DNA from: Beta vulgaris subsp. vulgaris | Lineage: Eukaryota > Streptophyta > Magnoliopsida > Caryophyllales > Amaranthaceae | Length of the DNA stretch: 64,000 nucleotides | Direction of reading: 5' to 3' | NCBI RefSeq assembly: GCF_026745355.1 | Contig: NC_079202.1 | Span: forward strand, 44,178,289 to 44,242,288 | Part shown: positions 12,832-24,639 of the stretch, one piece after another | Position numbering within the stretch: the stretch's first letter is position 1 | How the letters are laid out: every line of letters starts with the position of its first letter | Program-made: the position numbers and the translations under genes | Notes under the pieces: generated by a model | Told to the model about the DNA's origin: nothing | The model's input: the letters and a program-made list of their open reading frames with translations, nothing else | Databases searched by the model: none

Positions 12832-12975
12832 TTAAGCTGCTGGTGCCACATCATCGCCATCATCATCGTCGTCGTCGTTCTCGTGGCAAGACATCATAGG
12901 GACGCTTAGCTTAGTCTGATCACCATTGATGGTAATAAGACCAAGCTCTTCAACAAAGATAGACATATATCCTTT
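12832..12975 (-). pseudogene. Possible isolated C-terminal exon, acidic tail, unknown gene
   Basis: On minus an open frame encodes MSIFVEELGLITINGD (ATG at 12966), then a Cys-His-Glu-Asn segment, an Asp-rich run and VAPAA before TAA at 12834-12832. An AG about 8 bases upstream of that ATG could be a splice acceptor. The composition looks protein-like, but I found no upstream exons and do not recognise the family. It may be the last exon of a lost gene or chance. Confidence 0.3.
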
Positions 12976-13587
12976 TTTGAATACAAATTATTCAAGCAAG
13001 AACAAATAATAGACGTAAATAAACACTGATGATGAGTAGAAGATGTTGAGAAATTATGTTTATTCATTGACCTTATTTATAATACTTGAAAAGAATATTA
13101 GGAAAATCTGGAAGATTGCTTGTTATATTCAGTGATGTCCTTGTTGGTTGAGATATTGTGTTAACTTTAATGTTGAAGTATGTGATTCAGAATGTTTCAA
13201 GGTGTAAAAATTAGGGCTGATAAAAACTCAAGTTTTAATGTTTTCTTTTACATGCCATTCACTTTACTGTCAAGTGGTACGTGGGCCAGAGGAATTGGTG
13301 AGCTTATGGGATGAGTCTGTTATTCACAATATGCACGTGGAAACAACAATCCATGCACACTTTCATGCACTTCTGTTACGTGTTCTTTGTGTGCTTCCAT
13401 GCACCAACAAGAATCGGATAGTCAATGCATTTCATACTACTTTCAACTGTAAGTCAACTGAACTCTAGCTTTTATTGTCAGCATATATACAATCACTTTG
13501 CTTTTGTTGCATAAGAAAGTCCATTCTTAGAATCATAAGTCACATCTTTGTTTTTTTTTTTTTCCTCCCATTTCGGTTGGATTTTTT
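12976..13587. other. Gene-free stretch
   Basis: No coding signal or bounded element seen. Confidence 0.45.
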
Positions 13588-13601
13588 TATTAGCTGTTCT
13601 T

Positions 13602-14220
13602 TTTTTTTTTATTTGAAAGAAAAGGGATTTCATTAATATTTTGCCAAACGGCACTTACAAGTCATTTCTGAAAAACATAAAATTCTAATAGAAATACATA
13701 TCACCCTAGAAATGTAAACATCGCAAATTTGACTTAATTTTGCCTTAATAAAAATCTTCATCTGAAGCAATGCAATCTGTGAGTTCGCTCTGGTTCGGCA
13801 TACGATCTGCAGATGCGGAAATTTTGGGATGAACGTACTCCAATAGTCTTCCATAATTTTACAGAAGTTGTGAAACCCTAATTCTTCATATTGAGTCTCG
13901 AACTTCAACGAATGAGAATAATTTCTCATACCTAAAAACAAAAGAACCATACTCACAACTCCCATGGGGGAGAAGGAGATTTCCAAAACAGAAACTAAAA
14001 ACCCCATAAAAGGGTTTGAGAAAATCTCATAAAGAGATACTAGTTTATTGAACAAAATAAGAAAATGAACTAAAAACTGAAAATAAAAGAGAAAAAGGGG
14101 CTTACCATGGATAAAAACATCCATGGCAGCCCCCTAATTGATGAAGAAGGGGTAAGGGAGGCTAGAGTTTTAGAGAGAGAAAAGGAGAGGAGAGGCTAGG
14201 TTTTAATTATACAACATTGT
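13602..14220 (-). mobile_element. Short retroposon with poly(A) tail, probably an internally deleted LINE
   Basis: A 14-bp direct repeat TATTAGCTGTTCTT flanks it (13588-13601 and 14221-14234). The minus-strand copy ends AATGAAATCCCTTTTC then a run of A, like plant LINE 3' ends. Its 5' part is CT-rich, like a LINE leader. An uninterrupted 163-codon frame (14124-13633) starts at an ATGG in good context. Its product has no motif I recognise, so it may be non-functional. Confidence 0.7.
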
Positions 14221-14894
14221 TATTAGCTGTTCTTGTTTTACTGGTTTACTATAAATACTTATTACCACCTCTAACTTATACTTCATCTTTGTATTTTTTT
14301 TTATTTAGGCCATTATTTTTTACTGGTAAAAGTTATAGAATTTTGATATATAAGATCCTCGCATGGAGATGAATTTAACAAGATTTTACTTAATTTTTTT
14401 TTTTTGCTTATATAATGTGAGTGAATATAGTCAAAGTTGATTGAATTAAATAGTACATAAATTTAATGGCGGATCTAGAAATTAATTATTAGGTGGGCCA
14501 AGTATATACTTCATGTTTTGAACTGAAAATGCATGAATTACTATTAGACTTTTTTTTAGGGGTAATTACTATTAGACTTAGAAAATTTAAAAATCTTAAT
14601 TTCTTCTCACCAATGTAATAGTCTTTAAAACAATAAATTAATACGTAATTTACGGAAAAAAATTCTATCATTTTTAGAAGTAAAGTTATGTGCCTTTAAT
14701 TGGTTTCCAAAGGGCATTTTGTAGTCTCCACTTGAGATTGAGGAACGTAGTTCACTTTGCTCTCTATAAATAGGAGGTCAAAATTACCTTAACCGGAAAA
14801 AAGTGTAAAGCTCATCATAGTTTTTCTTTTATGTGGAAAAGAGTTAGGTTCCTAACCTTTGGAAAAACCTAAAATATCTTTTGTGGGTGATATG

Positions 14895-17800
14895 TGTATG
14901 GGGGCTGACTAAGTTCCATATCGATCTTCATAGACCGATAAGAATAATCGTCATGGTCAATACATTTGTTAAAGAACCATTGATCGAGTCGTACCGTTTT
15001 ATCAGGATACCTTAGTGGTACTCTTACAATGGGCTATTCTCATATAGGCCTGGGCCTGACCCAGTTACGGTCTAATGCACCTATGAGCCTAAAGATAAGT
15101 ATCAAAAGAGGATAAGAAGTGTATCCAACCAATAGGAGCAGAGTCCCATTCTAACAAGGACTCCTATCGGCCCCTATAAATACCCTGTTGATCTGAGTCA
15201 TAAGGTACGTTCACAATCATTATCATACTCCACTTGAAAGCTTCCGGTTTACCATTACTGACTTAGGCATCAGAGGGGCATTCCTCGGATCAACCCCTAA
15301 GGTTAGTTTACGTGGTCTATTTTACAGGATATCAAACCGACTTACATACGCAGAGGATACCGGTACACCCTATCACTTATTCCATACCGGAACAATTGGC
15401 GCTAGAAGGAGGGGTGAACTATACTTTTGAGTCTCAAGCCATAACTTTGCCAGTAGCTTAACCACTCTCATGGATCCTAATCAGAATTTCAGGATGCCAG
15501 AAACTGATGAGAACAATGTCCCACTGGGAAAGCACCACCAGGTTTTTCAACTCCGCTACCGGTGGTAGGATCGTCTAAACCACCAACTGATAAGGGGAAG
15601 AGAGTTACTAATAATACCCCTCCGCCAAATATCTTTGAGGCACTCCAACACATATTCACCCCTAAACAACTCCGGAGTGCAGCAGAGGTTTTTCAGGCCA
15701 TGGCCAGCCAGACACTCCCGACCGGTCAAACCGGCAAGCGTCCCCCAAGCAGACCCCATAATCCAATGAGAAAGATGCGCTCACTAGCGATGGGTCGCCA
15801 GGGTGAACAAGGCCGGAATGACCAGGATCAGGTGGCCGGCAAACTCCAAGACCCCCACTGAGCAGGTGGGAGGAGAGGACGAAGAAGAGGCTTAAGAGAC
15901 AGAGATCCAAAGGTCAACTCAGCCCCGAAGAGGCAGCGAGTACCAGCGAAGGGCACCGGTATCTCTGAGAAACTCTCCTTTCTCCATTGCCATCCTCCAG
16001 GAACCCATGGAGAAGATCAAAATGCCGACATGCAAATATGACGGCAGGACAAACCCTAAGGATAGAAGGTCATATGCTACTGTACACTGATACCGACTCG
16101 GTATGGTGTAAGGTATTTCCTTCCATATTGACTAGGCTGGGTCAGACATGGTTCGAGAGCATACCAGCGGCAACTGTCTTCGATTCCCGCTAGCTCACTT
16201 CCATGTTTGTTACGCATTTCGTCTGTAACAAGCGCAAGGAGAAAACTACCGGCGAGTTGATGTTCATCAAGCAAGGAGACTTAGAGAGCTTGAGGGACTA
16301 TGTGGGGCGCTTCAATGCATAAGCCATCACCATCCCTAGTCTGCAGCAAGAGGTAGCGGTCTTAGCCCTGATGACGGGTCTAAAAGAAAGGATTGCCTTC
16401 AGAAGCTACTTGGGTCGCAAAAAACTAACAAGCTTGACAGAAGTCTTGGGGAAGGCAAATGACTTCATCCGAGGAGAAGAGTTCGACAAAGCGGCAACTG
16501 CTAAACGGCTGGAAGGGGATGAAAAGGAGAAGCAGAAAGACAAGTATCGGAAGGACGAGAAGCCGGACAATTCAGGTAGAAGGGAAGAAAATAATTCGGT
16601 AAAGAAGGGTCTGTGAAGGCGATTTGACCGTTACTGCAATTACACACCCTTGACTATGTCCCGGGCAGAAATCTATGAGCTCCACAAGAAGGACGATAAA
16701 GATTTACTCGGGATAAATTGAAGTGGTGCGAATTCCATAGGGATTACGGTCATGTCACGGATGACTGTAAGGACCTGAAAGACGGGTAGAAGACTTGGTG
16801 CGAAGGGGTTACTTTATGCAGTACCAAGCAAGAATAGATCGGATATCCCCGTCGACAGAAGATGAAAATGGCAACAGGAAGTCTGTGAAAGACCGGATTA
16901 CTGAAATCCATGTCATCTCAGGAGGATCGGCACATGGAGGACGCATACATGGTGCCAAGGCTAGACTGAAGGAGGTCAGGCACCAAGTGAATTATCACAA
17001 CACCGGACAATGGTCAGCACCCCCGAGCATGTCGTCTGTGGCCTTCACGTCAGAGGACACTAAGGGAATTATCTATCCTTACGATGATCCATTGGTAGTA
17101 TCTCTACAAAACTCGACAGCGATGGTCCATCGCATACTTGTAGATGGAGGTAGTTCCACCAACATCTTATATAAGAACACGTTCGAAAAGGTGGGGCTAG
17201 AAGTAGCATGTCTGAAGCCGGTCTCATACCCAGTGATCGGGTTCACAGGGGCATCTGTCGTCCCAGAATGAACTATCCAGCTAACGGTAAAGATCGGGGA
17301 GGGATCCCAGTCTAGAGACATGATGGTGGAATTCCTTGTTATTGACGTCCCGACTGCCTACAACGCCATCATTGGGCGACCGTTGATCCATGATGCGCAG
17401 GCAGTAGGGTCCACCTATCACTTGATGATGATTTACACATTAAACAAGGGAAAGCCGGAGAAAATCAAGGGAAATCAAGAGTCAGCCAGGGCTTGTTACC
17501 TAACGGCTCTAAGTTCCATACCGATCCTCATAGACCGATAAGAATCGCCATGGTCAATACATTTGTTAAAGAACCATTGACCGCGTCGTACCGATTTTAT
17601 CAGGATACCTTAGCGGTACTCCTACCCTCGGCTATTCTCATATAGGCCCGGGCCTGACCCAGTTACTGTCTAATGCGCCTATGGGCCTAAAGATAAGTAT
17701 CAAAAAAGGATAAGAATTGTATCCAACCAATAGGAGCAGAGTCCCATTCTAACAAGGACTCCTGTAGGCCCCTATAAATACCCCGTTGATATGAGTCATA

Positions 17801-17994
17801 AGGTATGTCCACAATCATTATCATACTCCACTTGAGAGCTTCCGGTTTACCAGTACTGACTTAGGCATCGGAGGGGCGTTCCTCGAATCAACCTCCGATT
17901 TTAGTTTACGTATTCTATTTTGCAGGACATCAAACCGGCTTACATACGCAGAGAATACTGGTTCACACCCTACCACTTATTCCATCCTGGAACA
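14895..17994 (+). mobile_element. Gag-protease-only LTR retrotransposon (TR-GAG-like), 3.1 kb
   Basis: The 5' LTR (14895-15394) and 3' LTR (17494-17994) are both about 500 bp, begin TGT and end GGAACA, and differ at scattered sites. The 5-bp duplication ATATG flanks the whole (14890-14894, 17995-17999). The presumed primer-binding site TGGCGCTAGAAGGAGGGG follows the 5' LTR. Internal coding covers Ty3/gypsy gag and an aspartic protease, then runs straight into the 3' LTR. Reverse transcriptase, RNase H and integrase are absent. Confidence 0.9.
15562..17490 (+). pseudogene. Broken Ty3/gypsy gag-protease reading frame
   Basis: Gag capsid similarity runs from about 16100 to 16600 over broken frames (VFPSILTRLGQTWFESIPAA; then SLRDYVGRFNA; then LALMTGLKERIAFRSYLG). 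A CEFHRDYGHVTDDC zinc-knuckle-like piece lies near 16730. The protease follows: ILVDGGSSTNILY near 17140 gives D-G-G rather than the usual D-[ST]-G, with VPTAYNAIIGRPLI near 17350. Several in-frame stops show that it is dead. Confidence 0.8.
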
Positions 17995-18294
17995 ATATGT
18001 ATCTCTTTTATAGAATTCATACAAAAAATATAAAAAAAATATGATTATATTAAACATCAACCAATATACGAAAATAATAAGAATTGCAATAGTAACATGT
18101 AAGTGAATTGTGCGTTGAAGAATAAAATTATTATGCTGCAAACATATTCGAGCCGGCGATGCATAAGATTCCGAAGGAAAGACCAGCTGAGCTACGTGTG
18201 CTATTGTGCTTAGTTATGCAAATATTAATTACTTAAATTAATTTTCAGGTATAGGGGGGTCATGGCCCGGGTAGGCCCCCCTGGGATCCGCCAC

Positions 18295-19003
18295 TGCATA
18301 AATTAAATGGTGCAACTAAAAAAATAAAGAGATTTATTTTCCTTATTAATATCTTCTATAGTATATTAATTTGTATTATAGGTTCTACATTTTATCTACT
18401 CTATCTACTTATCTTATCACATAAGTTTCTTACAAAAATTGCGTAAAAGTAGGATAATCTAACTTCGAAGGTATACTAAAGGGTGATATTGCAATAATAG
18501 TAGAATAGAAAAATTAGGAAATATATACTAATATATTAATACATATGTGATATAACTATGGGAAGAATTGTGTATAATAATTATAGGGCAGCATATTTAA
18601 TTCTTAAATTATTCTAGATCATTAGATTTCTCACAATCACATTTATTATGACAATCTTATAATTTTTAGTATATGTCATATTCCACTTTAACCATACCTA
18701 ACTATTACTTGATATAATCTTAGGTAATATGTTTTTTCATTCTAATTCTCAATGTGTATTATCAATGAATCAACTTTTCATATGAAACTAGTGAGTGTTC
18801 AAGGCAATGTCCCGGGTCGTTACTTTTTATATTTTGTATCTAATGAAGAAACATCGATGCATGACATATCATAAGTGATTGCATGATATTTAAAAGTAAA
18901 TTCTTAAAAGTTTGAAGATGAAAGCAATAACTTCACTTTCTTCAAGAAATTGACATATAGGAATAGGTCTACAATTTCGTCTCTTGTTATTAACATAAAA
19001 TAC
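18295..19003. other. Gene-free AT-rich stretch
   Basis: Lies between the probable MULE-like element and the LINE target site. Nothing recognisable. Confidence 0.4.
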
Positions 19004-19839
19004 TTAGAGATTTTTATGTAATTAAAGAGAGAGATTATCTGCCTTCTCTCTAGAGTAGAGCATTGTTCCATTGCCTTTGTTTAATCCCCAACTTTGTTGA
19101 ACCATGCGGAAGGGATCAAAAAAGGGTAACAGGGGGCGAAAGGCGAGCAACAACAGGTTAAGTTGGCGAAGAAATCTTAAACCATAGCTGCAAAGAAACA
19201 TCAAGAATGTCAATGAAATCGATGAAGTGGCGGCGTCCAGTTGCACGTCAGAGGAGAAGGAAGATGATGAATTGAATGCCATGCGTCGAATATGGATAGA
19301 TTGAATTTTGAAGCAGCTCGTTCTCAAGTTGCTAGTTGGATTGCTTCCATAAGAACTCCATCTAGGTAATCGACTCTAAATTAGTTGAACCCATCTCCTC
19401 ACCTTATGCAATTGCTAGCTAATAATACTGGTAATTTGTGATATGCCATGTTTATATGGCATTCTTGACACTTTTTCACTGCTTACTAACGAGATTTGAC
19501 ACAAGTTTTGTAATGATATTGATCTTTTTCTATATTATGTTGTACTTTGCTCTTTTGAATCATTTGAGCTCATTTGTGTTGGAGAAAGTTCAAGCTGGAA
19601 AGTTAGCAAGTCGAAGAAACTCTTTGAAGAGTTATCATCGTGAAGCAAGGAAGTGAGATGCGTGCTTCTTGAGTATTTTTGGTATGAGCAAGTCATTTTC
19701 AAGAAGGGAGATGAGAAGCTGTACGGTCAAGCCTCCGCGGTCGCAAGAGATTTCAACGCGGGCGTGGCGAATTATTGAAGAAAAACGCCGAGAGCTTCTT
19801 CGCGACTTCACCGCGGTCGCGGATCCATTCCGCGGGCGC

Positions 19840-19902
19840 GGTGCTTTACTCCGCGGGAGCGGTGCTTTACTCCGCGGGAGCGGTGCTTTACTCCGCGGGA
19901 GC
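19840..19902. repeat. 21-bp GC-rich triple repeat in solo LTR 1
   Basis: Three exact tandem copies of a 21-bp unit (GGTGCTTTACTCCGCGGGAG plus C), preceded by degenerate CCGCGGGCGCGG words. Solo LTR 2 lacks it. The LTR at 7874 has a different GC-rich motif at a similar place. Confidence 0.95.
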
Positions 19903-20248
19903 GGACCCCTGTAGCGAGGAAACGACTTTTCATTTTCCCCTGTTTTGCTGATTAAAAGAACATTTCGTCTTTTGTGTTGAGGGTTCGTTTCTTCATCTGT
20001 TTTTTGGGAGATAACAATTCAAAGAAAAATTGTAGTTTTTATTTTAGATTATGAGGAACTAATTTTCTAACTTGGTTAATCAATTAGAGAAACCTCTTCA
20101 TCCACTTTGTGAGTTCAATCTTTACCTTTTGTTTTCTTGAATGTTTGATGATTCTTCATAATTTTCATGCTAGATTGTTTTGTACTTTGAGTTAATCTGA
20201 TCATTTAACTTGTGGTTTCTTTACAATCATTGCTATCTAGATAATTGT

Positions 20249-21454
20249 CACTACAAAAAAAAGTCCATTTAGAGACGGACAAAATCCGTCCCTAAATAGG
20301 TCAAATCCGTCGCTATATGGGCTTAGAGACGGATATTGTCCCTCTTAGAGACGGATTTTGAAAATCCGTCTCTAAACTTAGAGACGGATTTTGGAAATCC
20401 GTCTCTAAATTCGCTGAAAATATTAAAAATATATAAACGAAATTGACAACACGATAGTTCCTAATATTATCATGATTATATTTAATCACCTATTATTACC
20501 TACCTAGTTCAAGTTGATCTCATTACCATTAAGGAATATCCCTTAAGTAAACCCGGTTCAGCTCTACAAGGGAAAGGATAAGGAGACTCCACAGTCGCAA
20601 GAATCGCTGTTCGTAGGAATCGAACTTGTAACCTCAAAGAAACGAAAAGAAGCTCCAACCAACTACACCAAATACAACTTGTATACTTCTCTACATAATA
20701 TTGGTAATATGTAGAAAAAATATTAGAGACGGATTCAAAAATCCGTCCCTAATTTAGAGACGGATTTTCAAATCCGTCCCTAAATTAGAGACGGATTTTT
20801 GAATCTTAGAGACGGATTTTTGAATCCGTCTCTAAATTAGAGACGGATTTCTAAAATCCGTCTCTAACTTAGAGACGGATTTTTAAAATCCGTCCCTAAA
20901 TTAAAGAAGCGCAATAAAATATTCATATTTGAATTTAGAGACGGATTTTTAGAATGCGTCTCTAAATTTAGAGACGGATTTTAAAAATCCGTCCCTAAAT
21001 TAGAGACGGATTCTAAAAATCCGTCCCTAAATCAGAGACGGATTCTAAATATCCGTCCCTAAATTAGAGACGGATTTTGAAAATCCGTCTCTAACTTTAG
21101 AGACGGATATTTAAATCCGTCTCTAAATTAAATACGTGCAATAAATATTCATATGTAAATTTAGAAACGGATTTTTCAAATCCGTCTCTAACTTTAGAGA
21201 TGGATATTTAAATCCGTCTCTAACTTTAGGGACGGATTATCAATATCCGTCCCTAAGTTAGAGACGGATTTTCAAAATCCGTCTCTAAATTTATTTCGAG
21301 ACGGATTTTTAAAATCCGTCTCTAATTTAGGGACGGATTTTTAAAATCCGTCCCTAAAGTTAGAGACGGATTATCAATATTCCGTCTCTAAATTAGAAAC
21401 GGATATATATCCGTCTCCAAAAATCCGTCGCTATATAAGCTTTTTTTTGTAGTG
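20249..21454. mobile_element. Non-autonomous CACTA (En/Spm) element nested in solo LTR 1
   Basis: 15-bp inverted ends CACTACAAAAAAAAG, with the 3-bp duplication TGT on both sides (20246-20248, 21455-21457). Apart from a nested SINE it is almost wholly made of inverted copies of TTAGAGACGGATTTT. This fits CACTA subterminal transposase-binding repeats extended through the whole element. No coding sequence. Confidence 0.9.
20426..20716 (-). mobile_element. tRNA-derived SINE nested in the CACTA element
   Basis: Flanked by the 9-bp repeat AAAATATTA (20417-20425 and 20717-20725). On minus it shows a pol III box A-like TGGTGTAGTTGG and box B-like AGTTCGATTCC about 40 bp apart, then a non-tRNA body. 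Confidence 0.7.
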
Positions 21455-22042
21455 TGTCTGCTTTGAGATTACCAAGAATTTGTAGTTTTGTGCCCAATTA
21501 TCACATGCTTTTGGATAGTTGTGCATGAGAGGAATCATCTCATAAACTTGTGTTTGACCGCTTGTGTGAATGCAAGTTTATCCTATTGACATCTCCTTAG
21601 TTGTTATTTAATTGTTTAATTGAATCTAGAACGCTTGGACTAGGTTGTTAAACCATTAAGGATGGGATTAGAGCGCTTGCTTAATCTTACCACTAAGTTA
21701 GATGAGATTGAATCTGTTGATTCGCAATAGGTCATTCAAGTAACTATAGGAATTGAGTTGTTCTATGATCAAAGTTTGAATTGGTTGTTAAGATTGTTGT
21801 TAAGATTAATTGCCAAGTACTTGTCTATTATTTGATTACCGTTTGCTTAGTCCTTCTTAGTTATACTTTTGAGTGAAACCCCCCCCCCCCATTGTTACCA
21901 CAATGCACGTTTAATCATACCAAACCCTACTTCTCTGTGGATCGAACCTTGCTACCATATACTACGTTTGTGTAGTACAACATTGATTTAATTTGCGCGA
22001 AAGCTGATATGACTTAGGCCTCGCCAATTTGAATTGGAGACA

Positions 22043-23641
22043 TGTTAGGATTTTATTTTAATACAGCAAGTGTACGGTGTTGTAGCACATACGGGTCGAA
22101 CTCAGGGAGGTGCAAGATTAAATATTACTTGATTTTAGAATACAAAATAGTCACACAATCCAAAAATATGAAGAATAGTCTGTAAACTAAAGGCTAAACT
22201 AATGACGATATATACCAAACTATATGAATATGATAATTAAAACACTAGAATTAAGTGTCACCGCTAATATGAATTGATCAAAATAATACTCGCATCCCAG
22301 ATATTCAATTAAAGCTTAGGCGAGATTACATTCCCTTATGACTCGGTAATAAAGCACAGCTGCAAATCGAAACTAAATACTCGGTCATTCCTCAATACCT
22401 AGAACTCACTTTTGTGATAGCAAAAGGCCTAACTAACATGCATGTCTCCTATTTTCATGGCTTACACACATAATTAGAAGCATTCAAAACCAATGTCAAA
22501 TGATTCCCAATTCCAGTTCTCACCTATTTTCATGGGAGAATTCAAATCAATAATAAGATTATCTAAATTAAGCAACTTTTGTTGATGAAGCTCAATTAAT
22601 AAAATAATAATTTAGCATCGAACAAATTTTCCTAATTCCAACTCCAACTTTCGTTGATAATATAAAACTAGGGCTAATCAAGATGCACAATTGACAATAA
22701 CAACAATTTTGTCAAACCTTAAACATATAATTCAATAACATGGGAATCAGAGAAGAATTTACATGATCAATCCATACTAAGGCTCAACTCAATCCTACAT
22801 AAAAAGACTACTCACTAATCGTAGCAATAAAAGCATTAAACATGATGGAAAACATAATTAAAATAATAATAAAGAGAAGATGAGAGAATAAAATTTGATT
22901 TAATTGAAGATGAATATGAAAGCTTGAATCTTGAATCTCCAAAGTAGCAATAGAAAATAAACTAGGGCATAAACTAGAGAGGAAACTAGAGAGGATAAAT
23001 AACGTGATATTTAAAAGTGAGTAATAGATGTCCTTGTCTAATTAGAAAACCTCTAATATATAGTTATAACTCCTAATACTAGTAGAGAACCAAATTACAA
23101 GATAAGGAAGCCAAATAAATTTTAAATGGCCGAAATCATCAAAACCGCGTGCGCGTAAGAAGTTTCTAGCAGACTGGGCCAATTTTCAAAGCGCATATCT
23201 CTCAAAATACAACTCGACTTGGGTCGTGCAACTATCGTTGGAAAGCTCTTCAAGACTCTTTCCAATGCCGCTAGAATAGACCCAATAAAAGCATCAAGTC
23301 AGAACTTATGGATAAAATAGTGAACATGACTCGATTTCCACAATTCAATCAATGAATTCCAACTCCAATTTAGCTCCATTTTGCACTCAAATACATCCAA
23401 AATGATCCTTATCAATGTAGCTTACTTCCAATTGCTCCTAAGTACTCAAGCTCATCCAATAATGCTCCAATTATGTTCTCAATACCTGAAATTCATCAAA
23501 GAATACAGAAAACGCACAAGAGGAGTAATGTTTCGCAGCTTGAGTAATAGCATGCAATTATGAACTACAATGCACCTAAATGCTCCTAGAATGCAACCTG
23601 GATAAATGAAACTAAAACCTATATAAAAATACGACATATCA
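22043..23641 (-). mobile_element. Solo LTR 2 (Ty3/gypsy type), 16 bp from solo LTR 1
   Basis: On minus it starts TGATATGTCGTATTTTTATA and ends AAAATCCTAACA. The 5-bp duplication AGACA is exact (22038-22042, 23642-23646). It has the same general layout as solo LTR 1 and the LTR at 7874 but is clearly diverged from both. No internal region remains. Confidence 0.85.
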
Positions 23642-24639
23642 AGACACAATCTGCTCGAAAGTATAGTGGACGAGAGGGATAGACTTAACTAAATCCAATA
23701 GTAAGGAGAGTTTGAATGATTTGAATGCTGAAGTAAGTATTACCAATTAAGATGTGAAAGATGAAATTGATTTTTGGGAATCTTCTTATGTATGTTATGT
23801 GCTTGGAGTAAAACCTCCTTATAGAATCATTAATGGTTTTGTGCGTAGAGTATGGGGGAAATTTGGGATTGATAGGGTGGTTATGAATGCTAATGGAGTG
23901 CTTGTGGTGCGAGTTCGAGCTAATGAGGGTAACAGAAAGCTCTGGATATCGGGACAATTATGTATGATAACAAGCTAGTTATTATAAAAATCTAGAATCC
24001 AGAGATTGATTTGTTGGCTGAATCTGTTCACATAGTTCCTACATGGATTAAAATTTCTGGGCTTCCTTTGAAATACTGGGGCCAGAATGCCTTGAATAAG
24101 ATAGCAGGGATGGTTGGAAAACTGATTAGAACAGATCAGGCTACAGCACAAAAGGATATTCTAGATCGAATATGCTAGAGTGCTAGTTGAGGTTAGTGTG
24201 AAACAAGATCACCTATTAAAGTATATTTTTTGAATGAGAATGGAGTATGTCTCGGCAGATTGTGTATGAATGTAAACGAATGAAATGTGGAGACTATAAG
24301 GGTATTGGCCATACTAGTGAGGAATGTAGGTAAAAGAAATATGAAGTAGCCCTTGCTAAGGTGAAACCTAGGCAAGTATGGGTTGCTAAGTGGAGAAGAA
24401 AAGCAAAAACAGCAGGATCAAAATGTGGTGCAGTAAAATCATGAAGTTGGTGTTACAGATGGTAGTAACCAGCAAGATAAGGATGATCTTTATAAGAAGG
24501 AAGGGCAGTAATCTGATTTTTAGTTGAAAAGATGGAAAAGAGTAACAAGGAAGTGCAAAATGTGGATCGGGTGATTGAGAAGGTTCATGAACATGAGAAG
24601 GAAGTGCAAGGGGGTGAGGTGATTGTGTTGCCTCATGGA

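Larger units (their letters stand above)
14467..18292. mobile_element. Possible MULE-like element hosting the gag-only LTR element
   Basis: TGGCGGATC near 14466 faces GATCCGCCACTG near 18292 as inverted ends. CATAAATTT precedes and CATAAATTA follows, 8 of 9 bases matching. Without the nested LTR element only about 0.7 kb remains, with no coding capacity. Confidence 0.4.
19439..22026 (+). mobile_element. Solo LTR 1 (Ty3/gypsy type), inside LINE ORF1
   Basis: Starts TGATATGCCATGTTTATATG and ends CCTCGCCA, with 5-bp duplication ATTTG (19434-19438 and 22027-22031). It carries the TGTGGATCGAAC segment near its end and no internal region or second LTR. Without the nested CACTA element it is about 1.4 kb. 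A GC-rich triple repeat lies inside. Confidence 0.85.
19104..24450 (+). pseudogene. LINE ORF1 remnant (DUF4283 domain plus CCHC zinc knuckle)
   Basis: Starts at ATG 19104 with a basic segment MRKGSKKGNRGRKASNN. After the two solo LTRs it resumes with the DUF4283-type block FWESSYVCYVLGVKPPYRII (23772 on), then IKISGLPLKYWGQNALNKIA near 24050. A zinc-knuckle-like KCGDYKGIGHTSEEC lies near 24285. Stops and frameshifts interrupt it throughout. Confidence 0.75.

Noticed and set aside
18130..18215. tRNA-like minus sequence (GTAGCTCAGCTGGTC then GGCTCGAATATG)
   Set aside because: Box B is poor and no cloverleaf forms; probably a SINE or transposon fragment, not a tRNA gene.
20249..21454. CRISPR-like array of AGAGACGGATTT repeats
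   Set aside because: Repeats are inverted and irregular with CACTA ends and a TGT duplication in plant nuclear DNA.
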